Source: Lactobacillus melliventris (GTDB lineage Bacteria; Bacillota; Bacilli; Lactobacillales; Lactobacillaceae). From it: a stretch of DNA of 56,080 nucleotides. The position numbers and the translations under genes are program-made. This document shows, one piece after another, positions 8,008 to 17,585 of this stretch (its first letter is position 1; each line of letters opens with the position of its first letter). The stretch covers positions 1 through 56,080 of the forward strand of contig NZ_JAAEEB010000011.1 of NCBI RefSeq assembly GCF_013346935.1, in the 5' to 3' direction. The notes under the pieces were generated by a model, which saw only the letters and a program-made list of their open reading frames with translations, did no database searches and was not told where the DNA came from.

Positions 8008-9345
8008 ATGACAAAGAAAATTTCAGCAGACGACATCAGAAAAAGTGTAGCAGAGGAAGATGTCAGATTTATTAGACTAGCTTTTACAGATATTAACGGA
8101 ACTCTTAAAGCGGTTGAAGTTCCAAATAGTCAGCTAGACAAAGTTTTAAATAATGATGTCCGCTTTGATGGTTCTTCAATCGACGGATTTGTTCGTTTGG
8201 AAGAAAGTGATATGATATTATATCCTGATTTTTCCACTTGGTCCGTTTTACCTTGGGATGACAGCGCAGGTGGTAAAATTGGCTGTTTAACATGTTCAGT
8301 TCATACCACAGATGGTAAACCTTTTGCTGGAGATCCACGAAATAATCTCAAAAGAATCATTGGCCAGATGAAGGAAATGGGTTTTACGGCTTTTGACATT
8401 GGTTTTGAAGCGGAATTTCATTTACTTAAACTTGATCAAAACGGCAACTGGACTACAGAAGTTCCTGATCATGCATCATATTTTGATTTAACTTCAAATG
8501 ATGAAAGTGCGAGCTGCCGTAGAGATATTGTTGAAACTTTAGAGAGTATTGGCTTTGAAGTAGAAGCTGCTCACCATGAAGTTGGAGACGGTCAGCAGGA
8601 AATTGACTTTAGGTTTGATGATGCTTTAACAACGGCTGATCGTGTTCAAACTTTTAAAATGATCGTACGAGAGATTGCCAAACGACATGGTTTGTTTGCG
8701 ACATTTATGGCTAAGCCTTTACAAGGCCAAGCAGGAAATGGCATGCACACTAACATGTCATTATTTAAGGGTAATAAAAACGCCTTTTATGATGAAAACA
8801 ACGAGTATCATTTGTCAAAAACGGCTTTGTACTTCTTAAATGGTATTTTGGAACATGCTCGTGCAATTACAGCTGTCGGTAACCCCACTGTTAATTCTTA
8901 TAAACGTTTAATTCCTGGTTTTGAGGCACCGGTATATATTTCTTGGGCTTCAAAGAATCGTTCACCAATGGTTCGAGTACCGGCTGCTGGTGAATTGAAT
9001 ACTCGTCTTGAAATGCGTTCAGCTGATCCTACTGCCAACCCATATTTGCTTTTGGCTGCTTGCTTAAGTGCTGGTATGGCAGGAATTAAGGAAGAAAAAA
9101 TGCCGATGGAACCAATTACTTGCAACTTATTTACTTTAAGTGAAAAGCAACGTAATGAAATGGGGATTAAACCATTGCCTTCGACTTTGCATAATGCCCT
9201 TAAAGCATTTAAGAAAGACAAGTTAATTCAAGACGCTTTAGGAGAACATTTAACTCAAAGCTTTATTGATTCTAAAGAATTGGAATGGTCCCAATATACT
9301 CAAACGGTTTCTGACTGGGAAAGAAATCGTTATATGGGTTACTAA
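8008..9345 (+). CDS. glnA: Glutamine synthetase type I
   Basis: A 445-residue GS I-alpha-type enzyme that makes glutamine from glutamate, ammonia and ATP. The N-terminal beta-grasp contains [17 protein letters not shown]. The catalytic domain has [41 protein letters not shown] and NRSPMVRVP, and the protein ends NRYMGY. ATG 8008 is preceded by AGGTGGAGAA; an in-frame TTG at 7981 has no ribosome site. No glnR lies beside it, but a GlnR-type operator is present upstream. A strong terminator follows, so it is probably monocistronic. Confidence 0.97.
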   Translation: MTKKISADDIRKSVAEEDVRFIRLAFTDINGTLKAVEVPNSQLDKVLNNDVRFDGSSIDGFVRLEESDMILYPDFSTWSVLPWDDSAGGKIGCLTCSVHTTDGKPFAGDPRNNLKRIIGQMKEMGFTAFDIGFEAEFHLLKLDQNGNWTTEVPDHASYFDLTSNDESASCRRDIVETLESIGFEVEAAHHEVGDGQQEIDFRFDDALTTADRVQTFKMIVREIAKRHGLFATFMAKPLQGQAGNGMHTNMSLFKGNKNAFYDENNEYHLSKTALYFLNGILEHARAITAVGNPTVNSYKRLIPGFEAPVYISWASKNRSPMVRVPAAGELNTRLEMRSADPTANPYLLLAACLSAGMAGIKEEKMPMEPITCNLFTLSEKQRNEMGIKPLPSTLHNALKAFKKDKLIQDALGEHLTQSFIDSKELEWSQYTQTVSDWERNRYMGY

Positions 9346-9409
9346 ACTAACTTGCTCTAGTATAGAAACTATTTCTGAATCTGGGTAATAAATTAATTAA
9401 AGATCTTTA

Positions 9410-9440
9410 TGTCAAGCTATGGTTAGCTTGGCATTTTTGT
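9410..9440 (+). terminator. Intrinsic terminator after glnA
   Basis: A TGTCAAGCTA / TAGCTTGGCA stem (one G-T pair) is followed by TTTTTGTTTT. The rest of the gap to 9599 is AT-rich and contains no convincing gene or promoter pair. Confidence 0.85.
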
Positions 9441-9599
9441 TTTGACAGTTTTTATAAGCAACCTGCTTAGCGGATGAATAAAAAAGCTAATAAACTAGCA
9501 TTAAACGCAAAATAATATATTCATTATAAACTGTTGGAAAAAACAAATGAATTTAAGTGATAAAATAAATGAGTTGGGTTTTAAGTATAAGAGGTAAAA

Positions 9600-10784
9600 A
9601 TGGTAAAAAGAAAACGAATATATACTAAAGACGTAATATTAGTTATGGCAGCTTCGTTCTTTTTTATGTTTAGTACGATGTTTGTAAATCCTTTAATCAA
9701 TGGTTACGCCAAAAGTTTAGGTGCTAGTAGTACTTTTGCGGGGATAATTGTGGGAATTATGAGTATTGCTGCGATGTTTTTGCGCCCGATTGCTGGTAAT
9801 TTAACGGATAGATTTTCCAAATATCGTTTATCCTTGGTTGGGGGAGTTTTAATAGTAGTCGGAGTAATTGGCTATGTGTTGGCGCCTACAAGCAATTGGC
9901 TACTTCTTTTTCGTTTAATTAATGGTTCGGGCTACGTTCTTTGCACCGTTTGTATGACTACCTGGCTTGCTTTTTTGGTACCGCGTGCTCATGTCGGTCA
10001 AGCGATGGGATTTTATGGCTTGATGAATGCCCTAGCCATGGCTATTGCTCCAGCGCTAGCAATTAATATTTATCAAAAAACCGGGTATCGGTTAGCAATT
10101 ATTGCTTCCGGCATTTCTGCATGTTTAATGGTCATTATGATTCAGTTTGTAGGAAATAAGGCAAAACCGCAAAATATTAATAAATCTCAAGCACAGAATT
10201 CATTACTGCACATTAAAATTATTCAAAAAAATGTATTGCCCATAGCAATGCTTACTACCTTATTTGCTTTTCCTTATTTCGCCACTCAGGCAGACCTTGT
10301 AACTTATGCTGAAGAGCAGCATCTTAATATAAATGTGGGCTCGTACTTTCTAATATATGCCGTAGTATTATTGCTTATTAGAATTACACTTAAAAATCTG
10401 TTTGATACTGTCAAATTCGGTACATGGTTTTGGGTGAGTGTTGCAGCTACTTTGATATATCTTATTTTATTGGCCACAATGAAAAATAATTTTTTAATGG
10501 GTCTGGCGGCTGCTTTTATGGCAGTAGGATATGGTTTAATGTATTCTGTTTTGCAGTCAACTGCAATGCTTTTGGCACCAATTAGTGAGCAGGGCCTAGC
10601 AAGTAGTACATTTTACTTGGGGCTAGATATTGGTATGGCTTTTGGACCGATAATCATGGGCTTTGTGAATGATATGCTACCAGCTGAATATTTTTATTTG
10701 GTGCAATTAATTTTAATACCATTTATGATATTGATCTATTTACATTACCGTACTCGTCTAAACAGTGCAATTAGGCATCATTAA
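9600..10784 (+). CDS. Major facilitator superfamily permease, substrate unknown
   Basis: A 394-residue integral membrane protein with about 12 hydrophobic segments. The MFS signature between helices 2 and 3 reads RPIAGNLTDRFSKYR, and helix 1 is FFFMFSTMFVNPLI. It resembles drug/metabolite exporters (DHA1-like), but no substrate can be assigned. AAGAGG precedes the ATG at 9600. The gene is a single unit bounded by the glnA terminator and a bidirectional terminator before pyrE, so context gives no functional clue. Confidence 0.82.
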   Translation: MVKRKRIYTKDVILVMAASFFFMFSTMFVNPLINGYAKSLGASSTFAGIIVGIMSIAAMFLRPIAGNLTDRFSKYRLSLVGGVLIVVGVIGYVLAPTSNWLLLFRLINGSGYVLCTVCMTTWLAFLVPRAHVGQAMGFYGLMNALAMAIAPALAINIYQKTGYRLAIIASGISACLMVIMIQFVGNKAKPQNINKSQAQNSLLHIKIIQKNVLPIAMLTTLFAFPYFATQADLVTYAEEQHLNINVGSYFLIYAVVLLLIRITLKNLFDTVKFGTWFWVSVAATLIYLILLATMKNNFLMGLAAAFMAVGYGLMYSVLQSTAMLLAPISEQGLASSTFYLGLDIGMAFGPIIMGFVNDMLPAEYFYLVQLILIPFMILIYLHYRTRLNSAIRHH

Positions 10785-10805
10785 GTTAAATTTTGAATAA
10801 AAAGA

Positions 10806-10847
10806 AACTGACTAAGCTTGTTTTTTGTGCAAACTTAGCCAGTTTTT
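10806..10847. terminator. Bidirectional terminator between MFS gene and pyrE
   Basis: An AACTGACTAAG / CTTAGCCAGTT stem with a long loop is followed by T-rich tracts on both strands. It can end the plus-strand MFS transcript and the minus-strand pyrFE transcript. Confidence 0.75.
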
Positions 10848-10876
10848 AATGCATGTTAAAATATTGAAACTACTTT

Positions 10877-11512
10877 TTACTGAAACTTTTCACCCCATGC
10901 CCACGGGTCTTCATGCCAAGTTTTTAAATCTTCGTATTCATTAGCATTTATATAATTCATTTCTTTTTCTTTTTGCAGCAGTTCTGGGTATGTTAATAGC
11001 GGACTATAATCAACACCGGCTTGAGCAAAATTAGCTGTGGTATCCTTTAAATAATAGGTGAATATTGAGCTTACCCCGATCACATGACCACCCTCTTTTT
11101 CAGTGGCTTTCACTGCGTTAATAACTGATCCACCGGTGGTAATTAAATCATCAATTAGAACAATCCGATCATTTTCAGTAAAAAGACCTTCGATTTGCTT
11201 ACCCTTACCGTGATCTTTGGGCTTTGGCCGTACATAAATCATTGGTAATTTTAATTTAGCAGCAACCCACGCAGCATGAGGAATGCCAGCCGTCGCAACC
11301 CCGCCAATGATACTTACATCTGGATACTTTTCTTTAATAAGAGCTGCTAAATCTGAGGCAATCCAGTCGCGTAAATCTGGATAAGATACAGTTAATCTCA
11401 GATCTGTATAAACAGGTGATAACATTCCACTTGCATAAGTGTAAGGCTTGTTAGGGGATATTGTAATAATCTTCTTTTCAACTAACTTGTTAATGATTTG
11501 ATCTTGATACAT
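10877..11512 (-). CDS. pyrE: Orotate phosphoribosyltransferase
   Basis: A 211-residue enzyme that joins orotate and PRPP to give OMP. The PRPP-binding motif is IVLIDDLITTGGSVINAV (residues about 117-134), and the mobile catalytic loop contains RPKPKDHGKGKQIEG. Its start overlaps the pyrF stop (TAATG), so pyrF and pyrE are translationally coupled. The pair is transcribed away from pyrD and controlled by its own PyrR leader (12234-12323). Length is normal. Confidence 0.96.
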   Translation of the reverse strand: MYQDQIINKLVEKKIITISPNKPYTYASGMLSPVYTDLRLTVSYPDLRDWIASDLAALIKEKYPDVSIIGGVATAGIPHAAWVAAKLKLPMIYVRPKPKDHGKGKQIEGLFTENDRIVLIDDLITTGGSVINAVKATEKEGGHVIGVSSIFTYYLKDTTANFAQAGVDYSPLLTYPELLQKEKEMNYINANEYEDLKTWHEDPWAWGEKFQ

Positions 11513-12219
11513 TATTCAAACTCCTTTTTAATTTCATGATATATTTGAGCAGGATTTTTTGCCTGGGTAATCGGACGACCAACTACAATTGCGCTGGAGC
11601 CAAATTCTTTGGCTTTCTGTGGAGTTGCAATCCGCTTTTGATCATCGTTAGATTTATTAGTTAATCTAATTCCCGGTGTAACATATAAAAAATCAGAACC
11701 AAAGTGCTTTCTTAGATTTTTGACCTCAAGTGGTGAACAAATCACGCCATCAGCTCCGGCCTTTTTTGCGGTTTGGGCTAAGCTGACAACTTGTTCAGGC
11801 ATTGACAAAGAACAATTTTGCTCAGTAGACAAGACTTTTGCAGTAATTGAAGTTAGTTCTGTTACTGCTAGTAACTTTGGCACCTCACTACCTTGAACTG
11901 TGCCATCTTTTAAACCGTTCTTGGCGGCAGTAATCATTTCACTGCCCCCTAAAGCATGAATGGTTGTGTAGTAGACACCTAGATGCGCTATCTGTCTTGC
12001 AGCTTGGTATACCGTGTTTGGAATATCATGTAATTTAAGGTCTAAAAAAATGTGGTAACCTTGTTTTACCAGGCTGGTAACTAAATCTGCGCCATAATGA
12101 TAATAAAGTTCCATCCCGATTTTGAGGTAGGTTTCTTCAGGCCGACCCAGATTTGCCAGTAAATTTTGCACTTCTTTTTGGTTATCATAGTCCAAAGCCA
12201 CAAATACTGCTTTTTTCAT
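11512..12219 (-). CDS. pyrF: Orotidine-5'-phosphate decarboxylase
   Basis: A 235-residue TIM-barrel enzyme that converts OMP to UMP. The catalytic tetrad segment reads DLKLHDIPNT (residues about 60-69), and the phosphate-binding loop near the end reads VVGRPITQAKNP. GGAGG lies just before the ATG on the minus strand. It is first in the pyrF-pyrE unit, directly behind a PyrR-type attenuator, so UMP should lower its expression through PyrR. Confidence 0.96.
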   Translation of the reverse strand: MKKAVFVALDYDNQKEVQNLLANLGRPEETYLKIGMELYYHYGADLVTSLVKQGYHIFLDLKLHDIPNTVYQAARQIAHLGVYYTTIHALGGSEMITAAKNGLKDGTVQGSEVPKLLAVTELTSITAKVLSTEQNCSLSMPEQVVSLAQTAKKAGADGVICSPLEVKNLRKHFGSDFLYVTPGIRLTNKSNDDQKRIATPQKAKEFGSSAIVVGRPITQAKNPAQIYHEIKKEFE

Positions 12220-12233
12220 TAAAAACCTCCACG

Positions 12234-12323
12234 AAAAAAAAGCCTATTTTGGTACGAGAGTGCATCAAAATAGACTAGCTAAAATTTGCGTCATGTTTTC
12301 AACTTGCGGTCTCTCTGTACCGT
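12234..12323 (-). promoter_or_regulatory. PyrR-type attenuator in the pyrFE leader
   Basis: Read on the minus strand, the leader holds a PyrR binding-loop-like segment, CGGTACAGAGAGACCG (12307-12322), then a terminator hairpin CTATTTTG / CAAAATAG (12244-12273) followed by GCTTTTTTTT. The pyrF ribosome site (GGAGG) comes next. In the established mechanism UMP-bound PyrR grips the loop and lets the terminator form. A possible promoter (TTGTAT, 17 bases, TAATCT) lies upstream. Confidence 0.78.
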
Positions 12324-12383
12324 TTAAAGTTTATCATTATTGAGATTACCATTTTTATTTAAAAAATACAACCAAATTTTATT

Positions 12384-12411
12384 TTGAAATGGTGAAAAAA
12401 TTGTGTAAAAT
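12384..12411 (+). promoter_or_regulatory. Promoter of pyrD
   Basis: TTGAAA (12384-12389), a 16-base spacer and TAAAAT (12406-12411). The short leader that follows contains GACAGAGAG (12432-12440), similar to the PyrR loop of pyrFE, but no terminator hairpin before the ribosome site GGGAGG (12451-12456). Confidence 0.6.
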
Positions 12412-12461
12412 ATAGCCAAAATAATTGTACTGACAGAGAGCTTACATTTTGGGAGGATAAA

Positions 12462-13385
12462 ATGACCAATATTAGTGTTAAATTACCCGGACTTAACTTA
12501 AAGAACCCGGTAATGCCGGCGAGTGGCACATTCGGATTTGGTGACGTACCAGCAGCAAAAAAATTTGACTTGAATGAGTTAGGGGCGCTAGTTATTAAAA
12601 CGACTACCCCGAAAGCTCGTTTAGGTAATCCGCAACCGCAGATCGCGGTTGTAGATAAGGGCGTTTTAAATTCGGTTGGATTGACCAATCCAGGAGTAGA
12701 TAATGTTATTGGTAATAAATTACCAGCAATCAAAAAACAATATCCCCAACTTCCTTTGATTGCCAGTGTCGGTGGTGAAAGTAAAGAAGGCTATATTGAA
12801 GTTGCGCAAAAACTATCGCAGTCCAAAATGGTTGATGCCCTGGAAATTAATGTCTCTTGTCCTAATGTTGCTCAAGGTGGAATGACCTTTGGAGTTCATC
12901 CCGAATTAGTTGCGGAATTAACTGCTGCTATAAAACAGGTTGTTAACTTGCCTATTTTTGTCAAGTTAACACCAAATGTAACGGATATAACTGCAATTGC
13001 ACAAGCTGCTGAAGCAGGCGGTGCGGATGGCTTATCACTGATCAATACGATAACCGGAATGCGCATTAACATTGAAACGCGTAAACCTCTTTTGGGAAAT
13101 AATTATGGCGGTTATTCTGGTCCCGCTGTTAAACCAATTGCCTTATACCAGATTAATCAGGTAAGAAAAAATACCCAGTTGCCCATCATTGGTATGGGTG
13201 GCATTAGCTCAGCCGAAGATGTAGTGGAATTTATGCTGGCTGGCGCTAACGCAGTAGAAGTAGGTAGTGCGCATTTTAAAGACCCTTTGGCTTGCCCGCA
13301 TATTGCACACCAATTGCCGCAGCTTTTAGAGAAACTCGGAGTCAAAGATATCAATGAACTGGTAGGACAGGTTGAATTCAATTAA
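12462..13385 (+). CDS. pyrD: Dihydroorotate dehydrogenase, class 1B catalytic subunit
   Basis: A 307-residue FMN enzyme that oxidises dihydroorotate to orotate. It opens [20 protein letters not shown], the class 1B pattern, with the catalytic cysteine in NVSCPNV and an FMN-binding end ([23 protein letters not shown]). Class 1B enzymes normally pair with the iron-sulfur/FAD subunit PyrK to use NAD; no pyrK is in this window. GGGAGG precedes the ATG. It is the first plus-strand pyr gene, with a separate promoter, and no strong terminator divides it from the pyrR promoter region. Confidence 0.94.
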   Translation: MTNISVKLPGLNLKNPVMPASGTFGFGDVPAAKKFDLNELGALVIKTTTPKARLGNPQPQIAVVDKGVLNSVGLTNPGVDNVIGNKLPAIKKQYPQLPLIASVGGESKEGYIEVAQKLSQSKMVDALEINVSCPNVAQGGMTFGVHPELVAELTAAIKQVVNLPIFVKLTPNVTDITAIAQAAEAGGADGLSLINTITGMRINIETRKPLLGNNYGGYSGPAVKPIALYQINQVRKNTQLPIIGMGGISSAEDVVEFMLAGANAVEVGSAHFKDPLACPHIAHQLPQLLEKLGVKDINELVGQVEFN

Positions 13386-13417
13386 TAAACCCGACTTGTC
13401 AATATGCAGCTTTACTA

Positions 13418-13446
13418 TTGACAACTATTGCTTTAGCAAGTATATT
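13418..13446 (+). promoter_or_regulatory. Promoter of the pyrRBCAaAb operon
   Basis: A perfect TTGACA (13418-13423), a 17-base spacer and TATATT (13441-13446). It sits upstream of the pyrR attenuator, so the pyr operon can be transcribed independently of pyrD. Confidence 0.82.
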
Positions 13447-13466
13447 TAAATAGATGTCCTTTTAAG

Positions 13467-13553
13467 TTAGTCCCGAGAGGCTAGTAAGGAAAGCTCAATT
13501 AAGTATTGACTTTTACGAAACGCTTAGTCTCAGGCAGATTAAGTGTTTTTTTA
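13467..13553 (+). promoter_or_regulatory. PyrR attenuator in the pyrR leader
   Basis: AGTCCCGAGAGGCT (13469-13482) fits the PyrR-loop consensus ARUCCNGNGAGGYU exactly. An intrinsic terminator follows (AAACGCTTAGTCT / AGATTAAGTGTTT, T-run to about 13551), just before the pyrR ribosome site. This is the canonical UMP-responsive arrangement. Confidence 0.9.
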
Positions 13554-13581
13554 TGGGCAAAGCACTAGTAGGAGAAAAAAG

Positions 13582-14124
13582 ATGACAAAAGAAATTTGGG
13601 ACGCATCTGCAATGAAAAGAGCGCTAACCAGAATTACTTATGAAATTATTGAGCGCAATAAAGGTACTGAGAATTTAGTTCTTATAGGAATTAAAACTCG
13701 TGGCGTTTATTTAGCTCAACGAATTCATGATCGAATTGAAAAACTTGAAGGTGTTGATGTACCGCTAGGTCAGCTTGATATTACCTTATATCGTGATGAT
13801 CGTCATGATGCATCATTGAAGCTGGATCCTGTTGTTAATTCTAAAGAATTAGGTGTTGAAATTAGTAATAAGCACGTAATTTTAGTTGATGACGTGATTT
13901 TTACCGGTCGAACGATTAGAGCAGCGATGGATGCTTTGATGGACAAAGGCAGACCTAGTTCCATTGCTGTTGCTGCTTTGGTTGATCGCGGTCACCGTGA
14001 ACTGCCAATTCGAGCAGACTTTGTTGGTAAAAATGTTCCAACTTCTTCACATGAAGAAATTGCAGTCCATGTAGAAGAAATTGATAATAAAGACAATGTA
14101 GAATTAAAACCATTGCCGCAATAA
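13582..14124 (+). CDS. pyrR: PyrR: pyr mRNA-binding attenuation protein / uracil phosphoribosyltransferase
   Basis: A 180-residue PRTase-fold regulator. The PRPP motif [20 protein letters not shown] lies near residue 97, and the basic RNA-binding face includes [23 protein letters not shown]-bound PyrR binds the leaders described here, and the protein often also makes UMP from uracil. ATG 13582 follows AGGAGA; the longer in-frame start at 13543 lies inside the leader terminator and is rejected. It heads the pyrRBCAaAb operon and should regulate its own leader as well as pyrB and pyrFE. Confidence 0.96.
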   Translation: MTKEIWDASAMKRALTRITYEIIERNKGTENLVLIGIKTRGVYLAQRIHDRIEKLEGVDVPLGQLDITLYRDDRHDASLKLDPVVNSKELGVEISNKHVILVDDVIFTGRTIRAAMDALMDKGRPSSIAVAALVDRGHRELPIRADFVGKNVPTSSHEEIAVHVEEIDNKDNVELKPLPQ

Positions 14125-14146
14125 GAAATCAATTCAACCGTTTAAT

Positions 14147-14251
14147 TGGCTCCAGAGAGGGTCAGAAGGGTTTGAGTTTATTTTGTTGAGTCATCGACTG
14201 AACTAGAGACCCTTTTGTAAACCTGGAGCTAAAAAGCTTCAGGTTTATTTT
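14147..14251 (+). promoter_or_regulatory. PyrR attenuator between pyrR and pyrB
   Basis: GCTCCAGAGAGGGT (14149-14162) is a PyrR binding loop. The intervening sequence can pair AAGGGTTT with the later AGACCCTT as an antiterminator. The terminator is AAACCTG..AGCT / AGCT..CAGGTTT (14219-14246) with a T-rich tail. It lets UMP trim pyrB-pyrAB expression separately from pyrR. Confidence 0.88.
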
Positions 14252-14268
14252 TGTGGAAAGAGTAAAAA

Positions 14269-15225
14269 ATGAAAAATAGCAATTTTGTAACCTTAAAATC
14301 ATTTGTCAGTGTCGAAAATTTAACTGTAGCAGAAGTAGGGGCGCTTATCGAGCGCGCAGAATATTTTAAAAATGGTGGAGCGCGCCCGCATTTAACTCAA
14401 CCGGTTTATGTTACTAATATGTTTTTCGAAAATTCGAGTAGAACACATACCAGTTTTGAAATGGCGGAAAGAAAATTAGGTTTGACAGTCATTCCCTTTG
14501 ATGCTGCTCATAGTTCAACCCAAAAGGGTGAAACTCTGTATGATACTTCTTTAATTATGGCAGCACTGGGAATTGACCTTGAGGTTATCAGACATTCGGA
14601 AAATGAATATTATGGGAAATTAATATATCCAAATAAAAACCAACACCTTAATATTGGTGTGATAAATGCTGGTGATGGTAGCGGTCAGCATCCTTCACAG
14701 TGTTTACTTGATATGATGACAATCCACGAACATTTTGGTCATTTTAAAGATCTCAAGGTAGCCATAGTAGGAGATATTACTAATTCAAGAGTAGCTAAAA
14801 GTAACATGGAACTTTTAACCAGGTTAGGAGCAAAGGTATATTTCTCAGGTCCTGATTATTGGTATGACAAACAATATGACAAATATGGTGAATATCTGCC
14901 GATAGATGAATTAGTTGCTCAAATGGATGTAATGATGTTGTTGCGGGTGCAGCATGAAAGACATGCAGGAGATCCTAACGAAGCCAAATTTGATGCTAAA
15001 AAATATCATGACAAATACGGAATTAATCAGAAACGCTATAACGCTATGAAAGATGATGCCATTATTATGCATCCAGGTCCAATTAACCATGATGTTGAGC
15101 TTAGTGGCAATTTGGTCGAAGCTCCAAAGTGTAGGTTCGTGCGTCAAATGGAAAATGGGGTCTTTATGAGAATGGCAATGATTGAAGCTGTTATGCGGGG
15201 ACGCAATTTAGGAGGATTATCCTAA
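14269..15225 (+). CDS. pyrB: Aspartate carbamoyltransferase catalytic chain
   Basis: A 318-residue enzyme joining carbamoyl phosphate and aspartate. The carbamoyl-phosphate motif [19 protein letters not shown] is near residue 54. Downstream are [14 protein letters not shown] (around residue 140) and the [10 protein letters not shown] loop. The catalytic chain alone is encoded here; no pyrI regulatory chain is present, as expected for Firmicutes. GTGGAAAGAG precedes the ATG, and its stop overlaps the pyrC start (TAATG). Confidence 0.97.
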   Translation: MKNSNFVTLKSFVSVENLTVAEVGALIERAEYFKNGGARPHLTQPVYVTNMFFENSSRTHTSFEMAERKLGLTVIPFDAAHSSTQKGETLYDTSLIMAALGIDLEVIRHSENEYYGKLIYPNKNQHLNIGVINAGDGSGQHPSQCLLDMMTIHEHFGHFKDLKVAIVGDITNSRVAKSNMELLTRLGAKVYFSGPDYWYDKQYDKYGEYLPIDELVAQMDVMMLLRVQHERHAGDPNEAKFDAKKYHDKYGINQKRYNAMKDDAIIMHPGPINHDVELSGNLVEAPKCRFVRQMENGVFMRMAMIEAVMRGRNLGGLS

Positions 15226-16499
15226 TGGCAACAGTTATTAAAAATGGTTACATATACACTGGCGGAGAAATAGTCCATAGCGACCTTTTAATCAAAAATG
15301 GTATGATTGCCGCAATTGGCAAAAATTTAACAGCTGAAAAAGAGATTAATGCACAAGAAAAACTGGTTAGCCCTGGTCTAGTTGATGTTCACGTTCATTA
15401 TCGGGATCCTGGCCAAACTGAAAAAGAAGACGTCCGAACTGGCTCATTGGCAGCAGCACATGGCGGTTTTACTACAGTCTGTGCAATGCCTAATGTAGAC
15501 CCCGTTCCTAATACTCCTGATTTACTGGCAAAAATGATCCAGAATAATCACAAAGCTGGTTTAGTCCATATTTTGCAATACGCACCCATCACAGTTGATG
15601 AGGATAGTAAAGAAATTCCTGATTATGCTGGGTTAAAAAAGGCTGGTTGTGTTGCGCTAAGTAATGATGGTAAAGGAGTGCAGGATGCGCAAACTATGTT
15701 TTTGGCAATGCAAAAAGCTAGAAAAAATAATTTGCTGATAGCTGAGCACGCTCAGGATGATTCTCTTTTTAATCATGGCGTTATGAATGATGGGCCAACA
15801 GCGCGGCTACTTAAACAGGAGCCAATTACTGAGCTGGCAGAGACTACTCAAATTGCGCGTGATCTTTTATTGGCAGAAAAGACTGGGGTTCACTACCACG
15901 TTTGTCACGTTTCCACTAAAACAAGTGTTGAATTAATTAGAATTGCTAAAAGTCATGGTATTAATGTTACCTGTGAAGTGGCACCTCATCATCTTTTATT
16001 GGGGGAAGAAAATATCAGTAAAGACGATAGCAATTTCAAGATGAACCCACCTTTAAGAACCAGGGAAGATCAAAAAGCACTAATAGCGGGATTACTGGAC
16101 GGTACGATTGACATGATTGCGACTGATCATGCACCACATACTGCAAAGGATAAACAAGGTGGCTTCAAAAATGCTGCGTTTGGTATTGTAGGCAGCGAAA
16201 CAGCCTTTAGTGAGCTTTACACCAAATTTGTCAAAACTGGTACTTTCACATTACAGCAGTTATTAAATTGGTTGACATTCGCTCCAGCCAAGGCCTTTGG
16301 TCTTAAAAAGGCAGGAAGAATAGCAATAAATCAACCAGCTGATATTGCCATTTTTAATCTTGAGCAAAAAGCAGCTATCAATAGTTCTGACTTCAAATCC
16401 AAAGCAAGAAACACTCCTTTTAATCAAGATTTAGTATTCGGTCAAACGGAATTAACAATGGTTGATGGCAAAATTGTTTTTCAAAAGGGAGGAAAGTAA
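15225..16499 (+). CDS. pyrC: Dihydroorotase
   Basis: A 424-residue class I dihydroorotase that cyclises carbamoyl aspartate. The metal site begins with DVHVHYRDPGQTEKEDVRTG (HxH, residues about 59-61). H-containing strands follow at AEHAQD and HYHVCHVST, and ATDHAPHTAKDKQG carries the catalytic Asp. GGAGGATT supports the ATG at 15225. It abuts carA with no intergenic base. Confidence 0.97.
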   Translation: MATVIKNGYIYTGGEIVHSDLLIKNGMIAAIGKNLTAEKEINAQEKLVSPGLVDVHVHYRDPGQTEKEDVRTGSLAAAHGGFTTVCAMPNVDPVPNTPDLLAKMIQNNHKAGLVHILQYAPITVDEDSKEIPDYAGLKKAGCVALSNDGKGVQDAQTMFLAMQKARKNNLLIAEHAQDDSLFNHGVMNDGPTARLLKQEPITELAETTQIARDLLLAEKTGVHYHVCHVSTKTSVELIRIAKSHGINVTCEVAPHHLLLGEENISKDDSNFKMNPPLRTREDQKALIAGLLDGTIDMIATDHAPHTAKDKQGGFKNAAFGIVGSETAFSELYTKFVKTGTFTLQQLLNWLTFAPAKAFGLKKAGRIAINQPADIAIFNLEQKAAINSSDFKSKARNTPFNQDLVFGQTELTMVDGKIVFQKGGK

Positions 16500-17585
16500 A
16501 TGAGATATTTAATTTTGGAAGATGGCAGCATTTTTGCAGGTGAAGGTTTTGGCGGAGATCGGGTAACCAAAGGTGAAGTCGTTTTTACCACTGGTATGAC
16601 CGGTTATCAAGAAGCAATCACGGACCAGTCGTATGCCGATCAAATTCTGGTATTTACCAACCCATTAATTGGTAATTATGGCATTACGCTAGCTGATTAT
16701 GAATCACTTGAACCGGGAATAAAAGGGGTGATTTGTCACCAAGTTGCGCGCTATCCCGACAACTGGCGCATGCAGACTACTCTGCCCGCTTTTCTTAAGA
16801 GCTTAAATATTCCGGGAATTCAGGGAATTGATACCAGAAAATTGGTTAAAAAACTGCGCGCGCACGGCACAATGAAGGGTCAAATCTGCGATTCTAAGGA
16901 AAATGCTGCTGCAATTGCTGCTGATTTAAGAGCAAATAAAAATACTGCAGGAGTAGTTAAGCGCGTTTCAACTGCAAAATCATATCCTGTGCCGGGTTCA
17001 AAACGTAATATTGTTGTTGTCGACTTTGGCTTGAAAAACAGTATTTTACGTGAACTTAGTAAGCGAGACTGCAATTGTATAGTTCTGCCTTACACGACTT
17101 CAGCTGCTAAAATTTTATCTTTGCAGCCAGATGGAGTGTTATTGTCAAATGGCCCCGGCGATCCGCTTGAAATGAAGGATGCAGCTAAAATGGTGCAGGA
17201 AGTTGAGCAGAAAATACCACTCATGGGTATTTGTATGGGGCATCAGGTTTTTGCTTTAGCCAATGGTGCTAAAACTTATAAAATGAAGTTCGGTCACCGC
17301 GGCTTTAATCATCCTGTACGTGAAATTGCTACTGGGAATATTGGATTTACCTCTCAAAATCATGGTTATGCTGTTAGTCGTGATTCAATTGATCCTGAAA
17401 ATTTAATGGTAACTCATGTAGAAGTTAATGATGGGACCATTGAGGGTCTACGGCATAAAAAATATCCCGCTTTTTCAGTTCAATTTCACCCTGACAGTAC
17501 CCCTGGTCCGCACGACGAGGAAGGGATTTTTGATTACTTTATGCAAATGATTGATCAAAGAAAGGACAATGAAAGTCATGCCTAA
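16500..17585 (+). CDS. pyrAA: Carbamoyl-phosphate synthase small subunit (glutaminase)
   Basis: A 361-residue subunit that releases ammonia from glutamine for the large subunit. The N-terminal domain starts [18 protein letters not shown]. The class I amidotransferase domain has LLSNGPGDP, the nucleophile in [20 protein letters not shown], and [13 protein letters not shown] with the catalytic His. ATG follows directly on the pyrC stop and has GGAGG upstream. It overlaps pyrAB by 8 bases. Confidence 0.97.
   Translation: MRYLILEDGSIFAGEGFGGDRVTKGEVVFTTGMTGYQEAITDQSYADQILVFTNPLIGNYGITLADYESLEPGIKGVICHQVARYPDNWRMQTTLPAFLKSLNIPGIQGIDTRKLVKKLRAHGTMKGQICDSKENAAAIAADLRANKNTAGVVKRVSTAKSYPVPGSKRNIVVVDFGLKNSILRELSKRDCNCIVLPYTTSAAKILSLQPDGVLLSNGPGDPLEMKDAAKMVQEVEQKIPLMGICMGHQVFALANGAKTYKMKFGHRGFNHPVREIATGNIGFTSQNHGYAVSRDSIDPENLMVTHVEVNDGTIEGLRHKKYPAFSVQFHPDSTPGPHDEEGIFDYFMQMIDQRKDNESHA

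Noticed and set aside
8898..9221. 107-residue minus-strand frame inside glnA
   Set aside because: Shadow of the highly conserved glnA coding strand; no ribosome site or promoter.
9442..9470. TTGACA after the glnA terminator as a promoter for the MFS gene
   Set aside because: No acceptable -10 hexamer at 16-18 bases, and it overlaps the terminator tail.
12359..12733. 124-residue minus-strand frame opposite pyrD
   Set aside because: Lies opposite the conserved pyrD N-terminus and its leader; no translation signal.
13543..13581. Longer N-terminus for PyrR
   Set aside because: Begins inside the PyrR leader terminator; ATG 13582 has AGGAGA upstream.
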